Origin: Rotaria macrura
Taxonomy: Eukaryota > Rotifera > Eurotatoria > Philodinida > Philodinidae
Assembly: GCA_900239685.1 (NCBI GenBank)
Contig: OENT01000628.1
Location: 27,300 to 91,299 of the forward strand
Reading direction: 5' to 3'
DNA length: 64,000 bases
The first letter of the stretch is position 1. Every line of letters starts with the position of its first letter. A model generated the notes under the pieces. The model was not told the origin of the DNA. It was given only the letters and a program-made list of their open reading frames with translations, and searched no databases. The position numbers and the translations under genes were made by a program. This document shows positions 49,114 to 60,337 of this stretch, piece after piece.

Positions 49114-51084
49114 TTAATAGTGCCCTTCTATTAATATTTCTTTACTGTTTGTCAACATTAGACATCTGTCATCGCGAACATCGCTCGTCATATACTTTTT
49201 TACAACTCTATGGCCTTGAAACTTATTTTTGATCCTAGATTGGTACAAAAACAGTTTTGAACGCGATTCCTTGAGTAGTTTTATTTAATAAATGTATTAG
49301 AAAAGAAATTTTTGTCTTTCATATCTGTTAATAATTGAAATATCGTAGAAAGATTCTGATCGAAGAAGCTGATTCATTTTTTAATTTATTTGAAATCATG
49401 AAAATTACGAAAATATATAATCAGCGAAAACAAAGTTGATTTTTATTTCTGAACAAGATAACAGATACGGTTTCTTTGTCTTTATTCTGAGTCTAGACTA
49501 GGATCATCTTTGGAAGCAATAAGACTTTAATAGTGATAGTGAATGAACTCGAACTGTAAAAGAAAGTTCTAGCAAAGTTTTTGAAATAGAATTTCGATGC
49601 TAATACCACCATTGAGTTAGTTGTAACCATTCTGATTCATTAAACTAGTATTGTAACTGGAATACAGATAAATTAAATATTGAAACGTTCTCTCGAAGCA
49701 TTCTGATAGATCGGAAATGACAAGATTTTTTTCATTGATCATATTACTATTTACATTACACAGGAGATGTTGATGATGAATTATTCAGATTAAACGATGA
49801 ACATTGTTAATGAGATTGTTCATTGAATTTTCTTGTTAACTTTAATTTTCTTTTGACTTATTCTGTTTTCAATCAGTATCGTACTATTTGGAGGAGAAGG
49901 CATAAATCAATAGAAATTTTGTCCGTTTTAATTTTAACCAATACTTAGTTCGATAAATTGAGACGAGTAAATGATGAATCTTTTATTCTTTCTAAAAAAT
50001 GAATGCCTGATGTTTCCACCCAATTGATGGAGACGGCAGAAAAGAAATACGCCAAATAAGCTAATGTAGAATAGAAAACTACGAAAAGACAAAGGCAGAA
50101 TCACTACAAAATGTCAACAAAAAAATCTGCATCCGAGAAAGACGCAACTTGAAAGTGAAAATGTAGAATCCAGGAGATGTCTACAGATAACGAAAATTTT
50201 TTTCTCTATCTGACATCGGCTATTACGAGAATGCTTAAAATCTGTCTTCATTATCGTCTACAGTGTATAGTACATATAGTTTATTATCTAACACGTAAAC
50301 TAAGTACATGCATATCAATATAGTGAAAATGCCAAACCAATAATTTGAAACGCTTAAAGCACAATTCACCCAACATGGAATCAAAGCAAAGGAACTGTCG
50401 AGTAGTTTAGCATTACTGCTTTCTTAGCACGAAAAAAAGGAAAAAATATTTATGAACTTCGATTTTTCCTTTTTCTATTTTTTTCATTCGGCATTTATCT
50501 CTTCGGCGTTTTTCTTTTCCAGATTTCTCACAAAAACTCGCTCTCACCAACGCTCCCAAAGGTTGATTATAGACATTGCAAATATCTTCAGTACAAAATC
50601 AATTCTATTCGAATGTTAAATATCTGTGAGCAGCATGAATCATTTATCGTTTAATAAACTACACAGATTTTGTCAAGCATGAAACAGTAAATCCTTGAAA
50701 AAATTTCTACTAATTCGTGACACGTAGAATAAATATGAAATTGTGAAGATTGAATTTTGTCCTTTGTTACTAACAAACTCAAACTACGTGTTCGCCATTT
50801 TACCATATGCTTATGGTGACTTACAAACAAATCAGTTCACACTATTGAATGTTTTTTATCAGTTAATTTCATAAACTTGAACAATCAAAAAAGATAGTCG
50901 GTGTGTATCTGCGAAGATTAGCCAATAATTCCTCCTTCAACAATAATCAATACCAGTCGATCGGTGAACTGCCTTTCTGTTAAAAGTTGTTTGTTTAAAC
51001 ACAACTATTAGATATATGTATACTACATATAATGCTCAAGTTTTTATTTAATTCCTCTACTAAATCAAACAAGAAAGAATAGAA
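49114..51084. other. Gene-free spacer
   Basis: Convergent 3' regions of the 7-TM gene (+) and the RidA gene (-). No other exons or repeats recognised. Confidence 0.5.
49287..49292 (+). promoter_or_regulatory. Candidate polyadenylation signal of the 7-TM gene
   Basis: First AATAAA after the stop codon at 49113 that sits in a T-rich context. Position only; no cleavage evidence. Confidence 0.35.
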
Positions 51085-51798
51085 TTACATAATTATGGCA
51101 TCAGCCTCAATTTCTACACGAATATCCGGATGAACAAAAGCACTAACTTGAACAAGTGTCGCCGGTACTCGGATGCCGTAAGAATGAAAAGTTTCTTTGA
51201 ACGCTTGACAAACTTCAACTTGATCGGCAATATCGATACTATAGAAATACAAGAACATGTTCCATGTATGCAAGTACAATTATAGACTACGAACATGAAC
51301 ATTCTCACGCGAACAACATCTGTGAGTTGAGCTCCTATGGTTGACAGTGCACTAGCAATACGTTCAAAGATAATAACTGCTTGGTGATATGTACTTTCAG
51401 GCTAGAGAAATATTATTGTTTAAGTATTAGGAATCAAAAGCATTGAAACTTACATGAAGAATGCCTTTCGTTGGATGACTAGCGGTTGTACCAGCTATGA
51501 TGACAAATGGTCCACGTCGAACAGCACGCGTGTGACCACATATGTCTTCCCATGGATTATCCGTTCGTAGTTCTAGACGACCAGGCAACGTTTCAACTAC
51601 AGTACCAGCGATGACTTGTTCAGATTTTCTTGCATCAATCTCGCACTGTGTAATCTTACATAGAGTGAATGTTATTTTTGGCATAATATACATCAGTTAT
51701 GTATGAAATTTTTGAGTTATATCAGGAAAAAAACGTGCAATGAGAAACTTGCTGATAATTACCTTCACAGATTCAATATTTTTCAGCTCTTCTGTCAT
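51085..51798 (-). CDS. RidA/YjgF/UK114-family protein, four exons
   Basis: Exons 51798-51763, 51654-51454, 51401-51295 and 51238-51085 join in frame to 165 residues. The family pattern is complete: AGTTASHPTKGILH, a helix with YHQAVIIFERIASALSTIGA, TDVVRVRMF-I-IDIADQ, then ATLVQVSAFVHPDIRVEIEA. Classical RidA trimers hydrolyse reactive enamines and imines using an Arg in P-A-R-x-x-x-x-V. Here that position is Thr142 (VPATLVQV), as in Rid subfamilies without known deaminase activity. The third exon ends at AT|GTTCGT, a weak donor, but it is the only junction that keeps both frame and the length of the RidA motif; GTAGTC three bases later breaks the frame. No signal peptide, so probably cytosolic. 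Confidence 0.88.
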
Positions 51799-54700
51799 TG
51801 TGTTATTCTGAGTTAAGATTTTGTGACGTTCTTCAAGGAATAGTTGTTAATTCGTTTCCACAAAGGTAACTTAGTTTATTTATTTAATGTTAAATCTGCG
51901 CAAATATGCTAACATAATTAGGTTTATATATATATATATATATAGAAGAGAAAAAACACCGAAAAAAGAGAAAGAAACACAACACAAATAGTAATACAAT
52001 GGAAAGAAGAAGTGCGAGGGATAAAAGAAAGAGAGATAAAATCAAGGACAGGGAGAGAGTGAATCTCAGTTAATAATGTTGTTCGTCTTCTGTTTTATTT
52101 CTATAACTATCTTTCAAATAAACTTGTGCTCGATATCTTAGATGCAGTGAAAGAAGAATGATCGAAAACAGCTGAAACTTTTCGCACCAAGATAATTTTG
52201 ATTATAGAGCTTCGGAAATAATCTGTTTTAAAAAAGTATATTTCATCATCAGTTCGATCAAATATGCCATTAGTGGTTGTACGCATTCACATTTCTTTTT
52301 CTTTCTTACATCACTCTGTGACATAAATGCAATTGGATGAATAAAAAAAAATGAAGAACATGCTTACCCATAATCTCACTGTTCATATATACTTGTTTTT
52401 ATTAATACACATCGCATTCTCAATCAACAGATGAGAGATACTCTGAATTATTTTTCTAGTTAGAAAACAACAGGATATGTGCTATTGTGTATTGAGTAAG
52501 AAAGACAGTGAAGACTTGAGATGTGACGTGGTCAATAGAAAATTAAGATCTACGCAATCATTTTATTACGATGTCACTTAGCGAAAAATGACTTTCTGTG
52601 ATGTTGAAAAACACTGGTTTAATTAATCAAATCAAATGCAATGTTTTCACAAAGTACTTCAATACGAACAAATACATCAGACATAATCGGTCAACTAAAT
52701 CGCAAAATATGAGGTGATACAAGTAAAACAAGACTTTCAATATGTTATGCAAGAAAATTCATTTCAGGTGCAACAATTTTTTATTTGATTATATGTAATC
52801 TGGTCAAGTCTAGAATAATTCTATGCTTTATCAGATACCTTGGATAGTGACCATAATGCTTCAGAATTAAATAATCATCGATACGTAATCCTACGTTATC
52901 ATTTCTCATCGGTTGATGACTTTCTATGCATACTCCGATGATTATCAACTACATTCGCAAGAAGCTCACATTGACATAGATGTTATTATGCATCATACCC
53001 AGCAAAAGAAAGTTTCTATGAATAAATTTTCACCAATATGAACAGGTTGTTCGCCATGAAAATTGAGTATTCTCGTACTATACTGACAGCAATAGGAACC
53101 AAGACACATTTACAGCATCGACATCTACATTCTTGTCAAGTACGAGTTCAATCGTAGAAGTATAGCCATTACCAATATGTACTTTTAATCATGCCATTCG
53201 ATTACCATGCTGGTATTCATGTTGGACAATATTTACTGAGAATTACATTTTCTTATAGAAATCAAGTACTAGCGTCGTATTAAAGAATTATCTGATATCA
53301 TACTAAAATGATATTATGTAGAAATGAACAACCCGGAGAATATTCATATTCATCATGATTACATCGTTTGGGACGAGAAAGGCCTGCAGACGTATTGATG
53401 ATGATATCGATAAAATGTACATCGATTTAGTTATATGCCCGCATTATAAAGTAACTCCGCCTTTTTGCACAACATTCATTATGAGTTATACCGAAAAAAA
53501 TGATCATATTCTATTTTTATGATTATTTGAAGTAATTAACAGGAGCAATGATTTTGGTAGTATTTATCATATTGCAGTCGATTACATCTTTTTTGTTTCA
53601 ATAGAAAAAATTAATATCACTAAAATTATTTCGTATTCAACAGTTTCTCTATCTGAATTGTATTGATCACAATCAAAACTAAATATGAAAATATCCTTAA
53701 GATATATGTTTCCTCAAAACGAAAACCATACTTCATATTTGCGAAAATCGACAACATTCCAATGTAAAACATTCAACTGCAGTCAAACATTAAAAACTCG
53801 TGTGTTGTACACTACAGATTACCAAGCAAGACAAACATATCACTACAATGAGTTCGATATGTTGCTAATTGATGTCCATGTACATATATTACTTGCAGGA
53901 CTTCGATTCAATGTATTTATAATATACTTGTTAGTGAAAAATCTTCTATTAAATCCTTTCATTTAAAATAGTTTAGAAATAAAATCATATCGGAGTTGAT
54001 ATTTTAACATTTTTAAACATGTTTCTGCATTCGAACGTTTTGTTTTCCTGTTCCTTTCTATCATAGAGTAATGTAACTTTTAAAATATACGTTCAGATTT
54101 CCAATTAATGTTTTTATCAAAACATAATACTCGAATGTTTCAATAAGTATGCGCAATATTCTAAACATTCTCGGAAACTATATGCCACTGGTGAATTATT
54201 ACTGTTCTTTGTCAAATGCAAAGAAAGCTTCTTTGAGTTCTAAGCAAATATACAGTTTACGGAAGTATGTAAAGAAATACATGAATTCAATCAACATTCT
54301 AATCATTTATTTTGCTTCTTATTACCAAACTAACTTAATATAACTACTCAGATGAATAATATCTTTGATTTATCGATTTAACATTATCCAGAAAATGGAT
54401 ATTAATTAACGAATACGAGAAGAACTTTGTTCATCCTATCGGCACAACACTTTCCAAGAAATAATACTGTTGAATGATTTAGTGACATCGAATTAAATAT
54501 CATCTTCACCTAACGTTAAAGCTCTTCACAAGTTTATTGAACTAGTAAAACAAAAAATAGAATTGCTTAGCGTCTGGTAAAATTTTGTAATTGGATTTAG
54601 ATTGATCTTGAAAAGATCGTAGATAAGGTCTTATGGGTCAGCGCTGTATTACAGTCGATTGTGTACTAGAAAAGTAAATCACAAACTATACGAACGTTTG

Positions 54701-55627
54701 TTTAATTTCATAAATAGAATTCCAGAGCATTTGTTTAAAATTCTTTAAACCAATCAACGCTTAAATCTATTAAAAATGTTGACCATCAAAGATTTAGCGG
54801 ATTTGAATAAAAAGGAAACCGATAGAGTAGAGTTTCAATGCTTGAATTCATTTCAATACATGATTGAATACATCATCTAACTATCTTGTTTTCTCCATGT
54901 AATATAGCCACACAATAATCCGACGAATCTTTCAATAGTTTCTGTCATTGTGTGCTTTTTCAAACAGATCATGAATGTAGGAATTTCTCTTGGAAAATGA
55001 AACAAACACTATTGAAACTAATCGATCATTTCTTTTGTTAATCTTCAACACTGAAAGCATCACACTTGTGAAAACCATTTGACCTTCTCAAGACTTTGTT
55101 TTATTGACATTAAGTTTGATCAATAATCACATTGAGTGTAGTGCATATTAATTCTATCGAAAGCTAAAAATAATTATTGAATATCACTCAATCAACGAAG
55201 AAGCTTCCATTGGCTGTTTAAATATTGAGAGTATTAAACATATATGGAAACCACTTAATTATTGTTGTATATCTTGGCTACCAGTTTTGATTCACACTTT
55301 GACTGAAACGTAAAACAATGCAATGTTGTAAAGCCTTCTGAACTGTATATTCACTAATGTTTCGAAATTTCAAAACTGAATACGACTCTTATCTGCAGAG
55401 TATGTCAAAATTTTCATCAAATATTCGTTCACGCAGAAATCTCTTCAAACAGTTTGAATTGACGAAAAATGTATAGAATATTCTTTTCATTCCGTTAAAG
55501 TCGAACATACTTGATCCACATATCTATGGACCTTGTTCTTTGCATATAACCAGTATATGAAATAAAAAGAAAAGCACCTTGTTCATTCAAACATTCATTC
55601 CATTTATGACTGAGATCAAATGAAAAG
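51799..55627. other. Gene-free stretch with purine-rich and TA repeats
   Basis: After a (TA)n run comes a purine-rich tract (51945-52065). Between about 52820 and 53420 there are short open patches on the plus strand that could be relics of a gene, but no continuous frame or splice pairs. An open frame at 53685-53966 has no domain. Confidence 0.45.
51924..51944. repeat. (TA)n microsatellite
   Basis: Ten TA units followed by a purine-rich AAGAGAAAAA tract. Confidence 0.9.
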
Positions 55628-56262
55628 ATGTCAGCCTGACTGGTCTCATAACTCGTGCCATGCTAACTGGTCCCATATAATTGTATCCTAATTCGTTCCA
55701 TGAATAAAAAGTCGATTCCGAATGCGTCCCATTCTACTTACGGTCGTGATTAGTTTATCAATTAAAATTAGTTTTAGTAGCATGAGGGAAGGTGACATCT
55801 TACTACCTTATTTAGTAACGTGGTGCATTCGTTGAACCTGTATATGATGTCTAGATACTTTAACCTTTGTTAAAACTTGATAGCACTTCTTTTTCATTAA
55901 TATGTTTCGATTTACAACAAGTGAAAGAACATTATGTGATAAAATAGATGAAAAACTTCTTGAACTAATGGACGCAGATGAAAAAGGTCTCATAACTCCT
56001 ACTCAATTAGCTATTAAATCAAGCAAAACAGTGATGGTTAAATAAAAAATTGAATTCTTCGTCTAATTTGTGTTTTTTTTCCAGAAATGTATTCAATTTG
56101 TTCTTCTTATTGTATATGAAACTTGATATAGAATACATAAATAGATATTCTTCCATATGTCTGAATTGATAAACTACTCATGGCCGTAAGTAGAGTGGGA
56201 CGAATTAGGACACAATTATACGGGACCAATTAGCATGGGACTAGTCCGAGGTAGACCAATGA
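55628..56262. mobile_element. TIR element of ~635 bp carrying a small ORF
   Basis: The left end contains CCATGCTAACTGGTCCCATA, TAATTGTATCCTAATTCGTT and CCCATTCTACTTACGG, then AGTTTATCA. The right end, reverse-complemented, gives CCATGCTAATTGGTCCCGTA, TAATTGTGTCCTAATTCGTC, CCCACTCTACTTACGG and AGTTTATCA. The TIRs are about 130-140 bp; the left copy has an extra ~25-bp segment. No short target duplication was fixed. The centre contains a 47-codon open frame. Confidence 0.7.
55902..56045 (+). CDS. Small ORF (47 residues) inside the TIR element
   Basis: Starts MFRFTTSERTLCDKIDEK and contains LELMDADEKGLITPTQLAIK, which resembles half an EF-hand loop (D-x-D-x-K-G-x-I-T) or the start of a helix-turn-helix. 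The product is hydrophilic and begins with ATG in an AT-rich context. It may be a captured host exon or a transposon-encoded fragment. Function unknown. Confidence 0.3.
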   Translation: MFRFTTSERTLCDKIDEKLLELMDADEKGLITPTQLAIKSSKTVMVK

Positions 56263-57169
56263 AAAAGGACTAATCTACACACAGGTAACTATTGATCAAA
56301 TCAAGTTCCTTGCTAAATAGACAAAATAAATAATAACGATGCACATTCTAATAGTAGTATTCAACCCAAAAACCATCATTCGACAAATTACTTTTAGCAT
56401 ATTTATTTGAATTTTCACTAGGCAATATATTGTACAACTACTGACGTTTTTATTTCATCCATGTACTGCGTCAAAAAAAAAAAAACTAATTATGATCATT
56501 TAGTTGTGTAGTGTTGATTTTATCTCTTATCGTATGTTGACTTCGAAGCAAGTATTCAGTATTCGTAAGTATATCTCCCTCGAATATGTCACATTTATGA
56601 TTATTTATATTCAATCGAAAATATCCAATTCAATTCAATATTCATTCAAACCATCGTCTCCATTCTCACACGACACAACGTCATCAATTTCTATTTACAA
56701 TCTCTTGTATGAATCTTGTGATTTGAAGTTAAAATCGACGACAATCATTTTTCTTTACTGAATGAATATCTGTTTCATCATCAGTATTCGATTACAGACT
56801 CAGAAAAATACAAGTTGCATTATATTAGAAAATTTTAATTCAAAACTGTTTTCTTTACTCATTGATTATACTCGTTTCTTTTGAAACTACATAAATACGA
56901 GAATGGTTTCTTAAAAATTAATCTCATCTTTCGTCAATAGATATTCGGTTGAACAGAATCGAATATCTATTGCTTTGATTGATATTAATTTGGTTCTTTC
57001 AGTTTTTGGTATTTGTTTGAAATATCAAAACGAGTGACACTTCACAGATTTGCTTTTACGATTTTGATATGGTTACAATATATTATTCTATGCCGAGACT
57101 GATACGAGTATCATTTATGTGTCAAATTCTTTTTATCGACTACTTGAAGTTTGATTACTCTCTGGTCTT

Positions 57170-57183
57170 TCTCTCTCTCTCTC
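57170..57183. repeat. (CT)n microsatellite
   Basis: Seven CT units. Confidence 0.85.
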
Positions 57184-57535
57184 AAGTTTCTTGCATAATT
57201 TAATGAAAGCTTGTTTACTATTGCATTAATACAAAAATGGCGAGCTGCTGAATTATTTTTATAAATAATGATCGATATTGACTCATTTTTCAATTAGTTC
57301 TCATACTTGATTATAAATCAGCTCATTGATAAAGCAAAATACTAAAATTTTAATTTTTAGAAGGCTTAATGCGTTCCAATCACCCAAAAGAATATTCTTT
57401 TGATCACAGGATTAAAAACGAATTTCCATTGTTGTTTAATCGTCTAATGCTCAAATATCATCTTCAAATCGGTTAGATATTTATATTTGTCGTCGTTGGA
57501 TAACATTCAATGATTTTTCAGCGTGGCAACTAGGG

Positions 57536-57660
57536 TCGTGCAGGATGCGAAAAGATCTCGGCATGGGAAGCATAGGGTAGGATTTGAGTATCACAATTGT
57601 CGTACGGTATAGGGTATAACGTACGAAAAAGTTGTACCGTGTAGGATTCTAGTTAAAAAT
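57536..57660. repeat. GC-richer patch beginning TAGGGTCGTGCAGGATGC
   Basis: Begins with a TAGGGT-type sequence reminiscent of hAT termini and shares GTGCAGGATGC with the patch at 2.3 kb. It continues with GTACGGTATAGGG and related words. The second end was not found. Confidence 0.35.
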
Positions 57661-58385
57661 TTTGCTGGCTAATTCTAACATTAGAATTGCGTGCTTTCCC
57701 GGCTGGACTCAAAGTCTATTCCAGTAAATATTCGGTTGACTTGGAAATTCTATTCAAATTATTTCAAGTTAACGATAAGACACATGTTGAACAATTAGGT
57801 AATCGAGAACGAAAAGGACATTCCATGCAAGTTAACACATATTGTGGTAAATAGATACTTTTGCAAAGATATTGAAGTATTCATTTTCTATTTATCATTT
57901 CAATTATTATTATTTATTTATTTGGATGTTCTACTTATTTGGAGAAATAAGTATGCTGGATGAATGTTGAGAAATCTATTGATCAAAACTATTCTAACAC
58001 ATTCGTAGATATTAAAAACAAGATAAATCTTTCATTCCGACTGTATATATGATAAATTGCAAAATTGTAGTACCGTTTCGAGAAAAAATGGATGAAAACA
58101 ATGGTACAACATGAGAGGAGAATATAAATACATTTTCTCGACTACCATTCTTAAATCGATAGAGATACAAGAATTTCTTGAGACATGCTAGAAAATTTTC
58201 AAGTTTAATATTCAAATATATGCTTGAAGTATTCTTTGACAGAATCCAGTTACACATTAAGAGTGACGTAAAAAGTCTCTCTCTGAACCTATCCGTGGTG
58301 TCATTTCAAGTAAAAAATCTTACGTGAGAAAGAATGGTGAGGATTTACAAGAAGTTTATACAGGTAGGCAGATAGGGTGTGCGGT

Positions 58386-58500
58386 AACAGTGAAAAAAAT
58401 GTCCTTTCAAGGATGTTTCCAGTTTTTCGTCCCCATGAAAAAATGTCCCTCAAAAAAATGTTCCCGGCAAAACTGTCCCACGTAAAAACGTTCCTTCATG
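58386..58500. repeat. Degenerate AAAATGTCCC/AAAATGTTCCC repeats
   Basis: Five or so imperfect copies of a unit around AAAAAATGTYCC spaced 20-30 bp apart (AATGTCCTTTC, GATGTTTCC, AATGTCCCTC, AATGTTCCCGG, ACTGTCCCACG, ACGTTCCTTC). Possibly one end of a transposon related to the GTTCAGCACGG type. Confidence 0.4.
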
Positions 58501-59926
58501 TAATCTTTTCGTTGATTACTTATTTTTTATTGTTCAATCGAATCCTATTGACACAAACGACGTCTTAAGAAAAAAAATATATCGATGCATATATTCGTGA
58601 TTTGTTGTAGAGGATTGGAATAGTCCATCAAGAATTCAATAGAAACGAGAGAAAATTTCACATAACTGACAGTTGTTGTCAGTGTTTCTAACAGCAAGGG
58701 TTCGCCTTTGTTACAAAGTGTCCAAGACCTTTGCAATGCTCATTTGACACTTTGTTTACACTTTGCTCATGAAAACAAAGTGTTATGTCGACACTTGCTG
58801 AGAATTCTTTAAACTTTTCTTTTCATTGCATGTAAACTTTGAATTCCTTATTTTTGTTTATTAGTCTAGATATACTCAATGTACATATAAAATATTTCTC
58901 TTTCCTTATGTTATTCTAACAATCCACACCTTAGAAACTTCGTGATGCTTTACTAAGAGAAACAGAGTGTCATTTTCCTCGTCGATGGCAAAAATAAAAT
59001 GTCACTTGACTTTTTATTTTAGATCTCTATTAGAAACACTGGCTGTTGTGCTAAACTTTCATTTCTTGTTTCAAGTGGAAAATGATTTGGAATTTTATTC
59101 TTTTAATTTTTGTTGTGTAGGATAATTTCCTTTACTTAAGTCTATGGTTAACTATAATCCCTATTTTAGAAAAAATATCTAGAAAACCAAGGACATTTTT
59201 GACCGTATTCGGGTGTGATATCTGATTGTTTCTACTGATTTGTTAAGAAAACAAGTGTAGCATATAAACAGCATATGGTGATTTTATCGTGCTTGAAACG
59301 ACGAATAGATTCATATGCAATTCGTTGTATTTGTCTTTTGTTTCTAACATAGTTGTGCATTAAGTGATTGACATGTTTTCCCTAAGTTTCATTTTTTTCA
59401 AATACTGATGTTTTCAAAAGAGGTTGATCACAACAAAATGAATAAAATTTCATTTCAAACTTCCATACATGAACAGAGTTATACATAGAATAAAATGAAA
59501 AGTTTCGCGTGTTTCCAGTTTCATTCTACGTTTCTTCTGAATTAACAAAGGATAATATAATTTTCTTATCGTTTTTACAGGTTTCATTCCCCATGTATTG
59601 ACTACGGCTCAACACTATTTCATTAAATTTAGACGAATTGTTTAATCTCAAAATCATTTTTAATCTCGCTCAACAGAAAATCAAGAAATAAATATACGTA
59701 TTATGATAAATAGAAAGAAATTTAATCAAAATTGTAATCAAAATGCCGATTCATCTGATGCTCAAAACGCACAAAGTATTTACTATAAATTCCTAAACTC
59801 CCGAAAGTCATAGGACAAGAGAAAAAATCGGTTATACATCATTTTTATGTATAAATAGTAGTAAAAATCGATCTTTTCAACCTTGAGCAACTAATGTCTC
59901 GAGATTGGTTTGAAATAAATTCAGGA

Positions 59927-60101
59927 TTATTTTTTTTGGTTAGCAGGAACATCTTGTAGACGCTTAATCTGAACGAATAGCAAAGTTCAATTGAAAGAAA
60001 CTAGAGAAATTGAACTTTAAAATGTTAGAATATAAGAGTACAATAATTTTGCAATTCACTCATATACATACTTGGATGCGTTCTTGATTGATTGCTTTCA
60101 T
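59927..60101 (-). CDS. Possible terminal exon pair, doubtful
   Basis: Exon-like stretch 60101-60072 (MKAINQERIQ, donor CAA|GTATGT) joins in frame to 59968-59927 (IKRLQDVPANQKK, stop) across a ~100-nt GT-AG intron. The open frame extends upstream of the ATG to about 60140 (IVIFDEYKKAPNN) and then meets a stop. It may be the 3' end of a decayed gene. No domain. Confidence 0.2.
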
Positions 60102-60337
60102 ATTATTAGGTGCTTTTTTGTATTCATCAAATATTACGATTAATCGTCATTCTCTATTCCCTATATTTTAAAAATAAGAAGAGAAGCGACAATGCAAGGA
60201 GTCTCTTACATCATCCAATCAAGTATGCATAACGTGAATCAATCAAGCAAAATATATCTTTCTCGTTTATAATAACATGAAAAGCGAATGGAAAAGAATC
60301 TTAACATTTGATCATTTGTTAGTCTGGAAAGAGGAAC

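Larger units (their letters stand above)
56263..59926. other. Gene-free AT-rich stretch with several repeat patches
   Basis: Holds a (CT)n run, a GC-richer patch at 57.5-57.7 kb and a degenerate GTCCC/GTTCC patch at 58.4-58.5 kb. The segment 58.66-58.80 kb has ACACTTTGT/ACAAAGTGT words in both orientations. No exons recognised. Confidence 0.45.

Noticed and set aside
52820-53420. Patches of codon-like sequence, possibly a degraded gene
   Set aside because: No patch exceeds about 30 codons, no family signal is seen and no splice sites join them.
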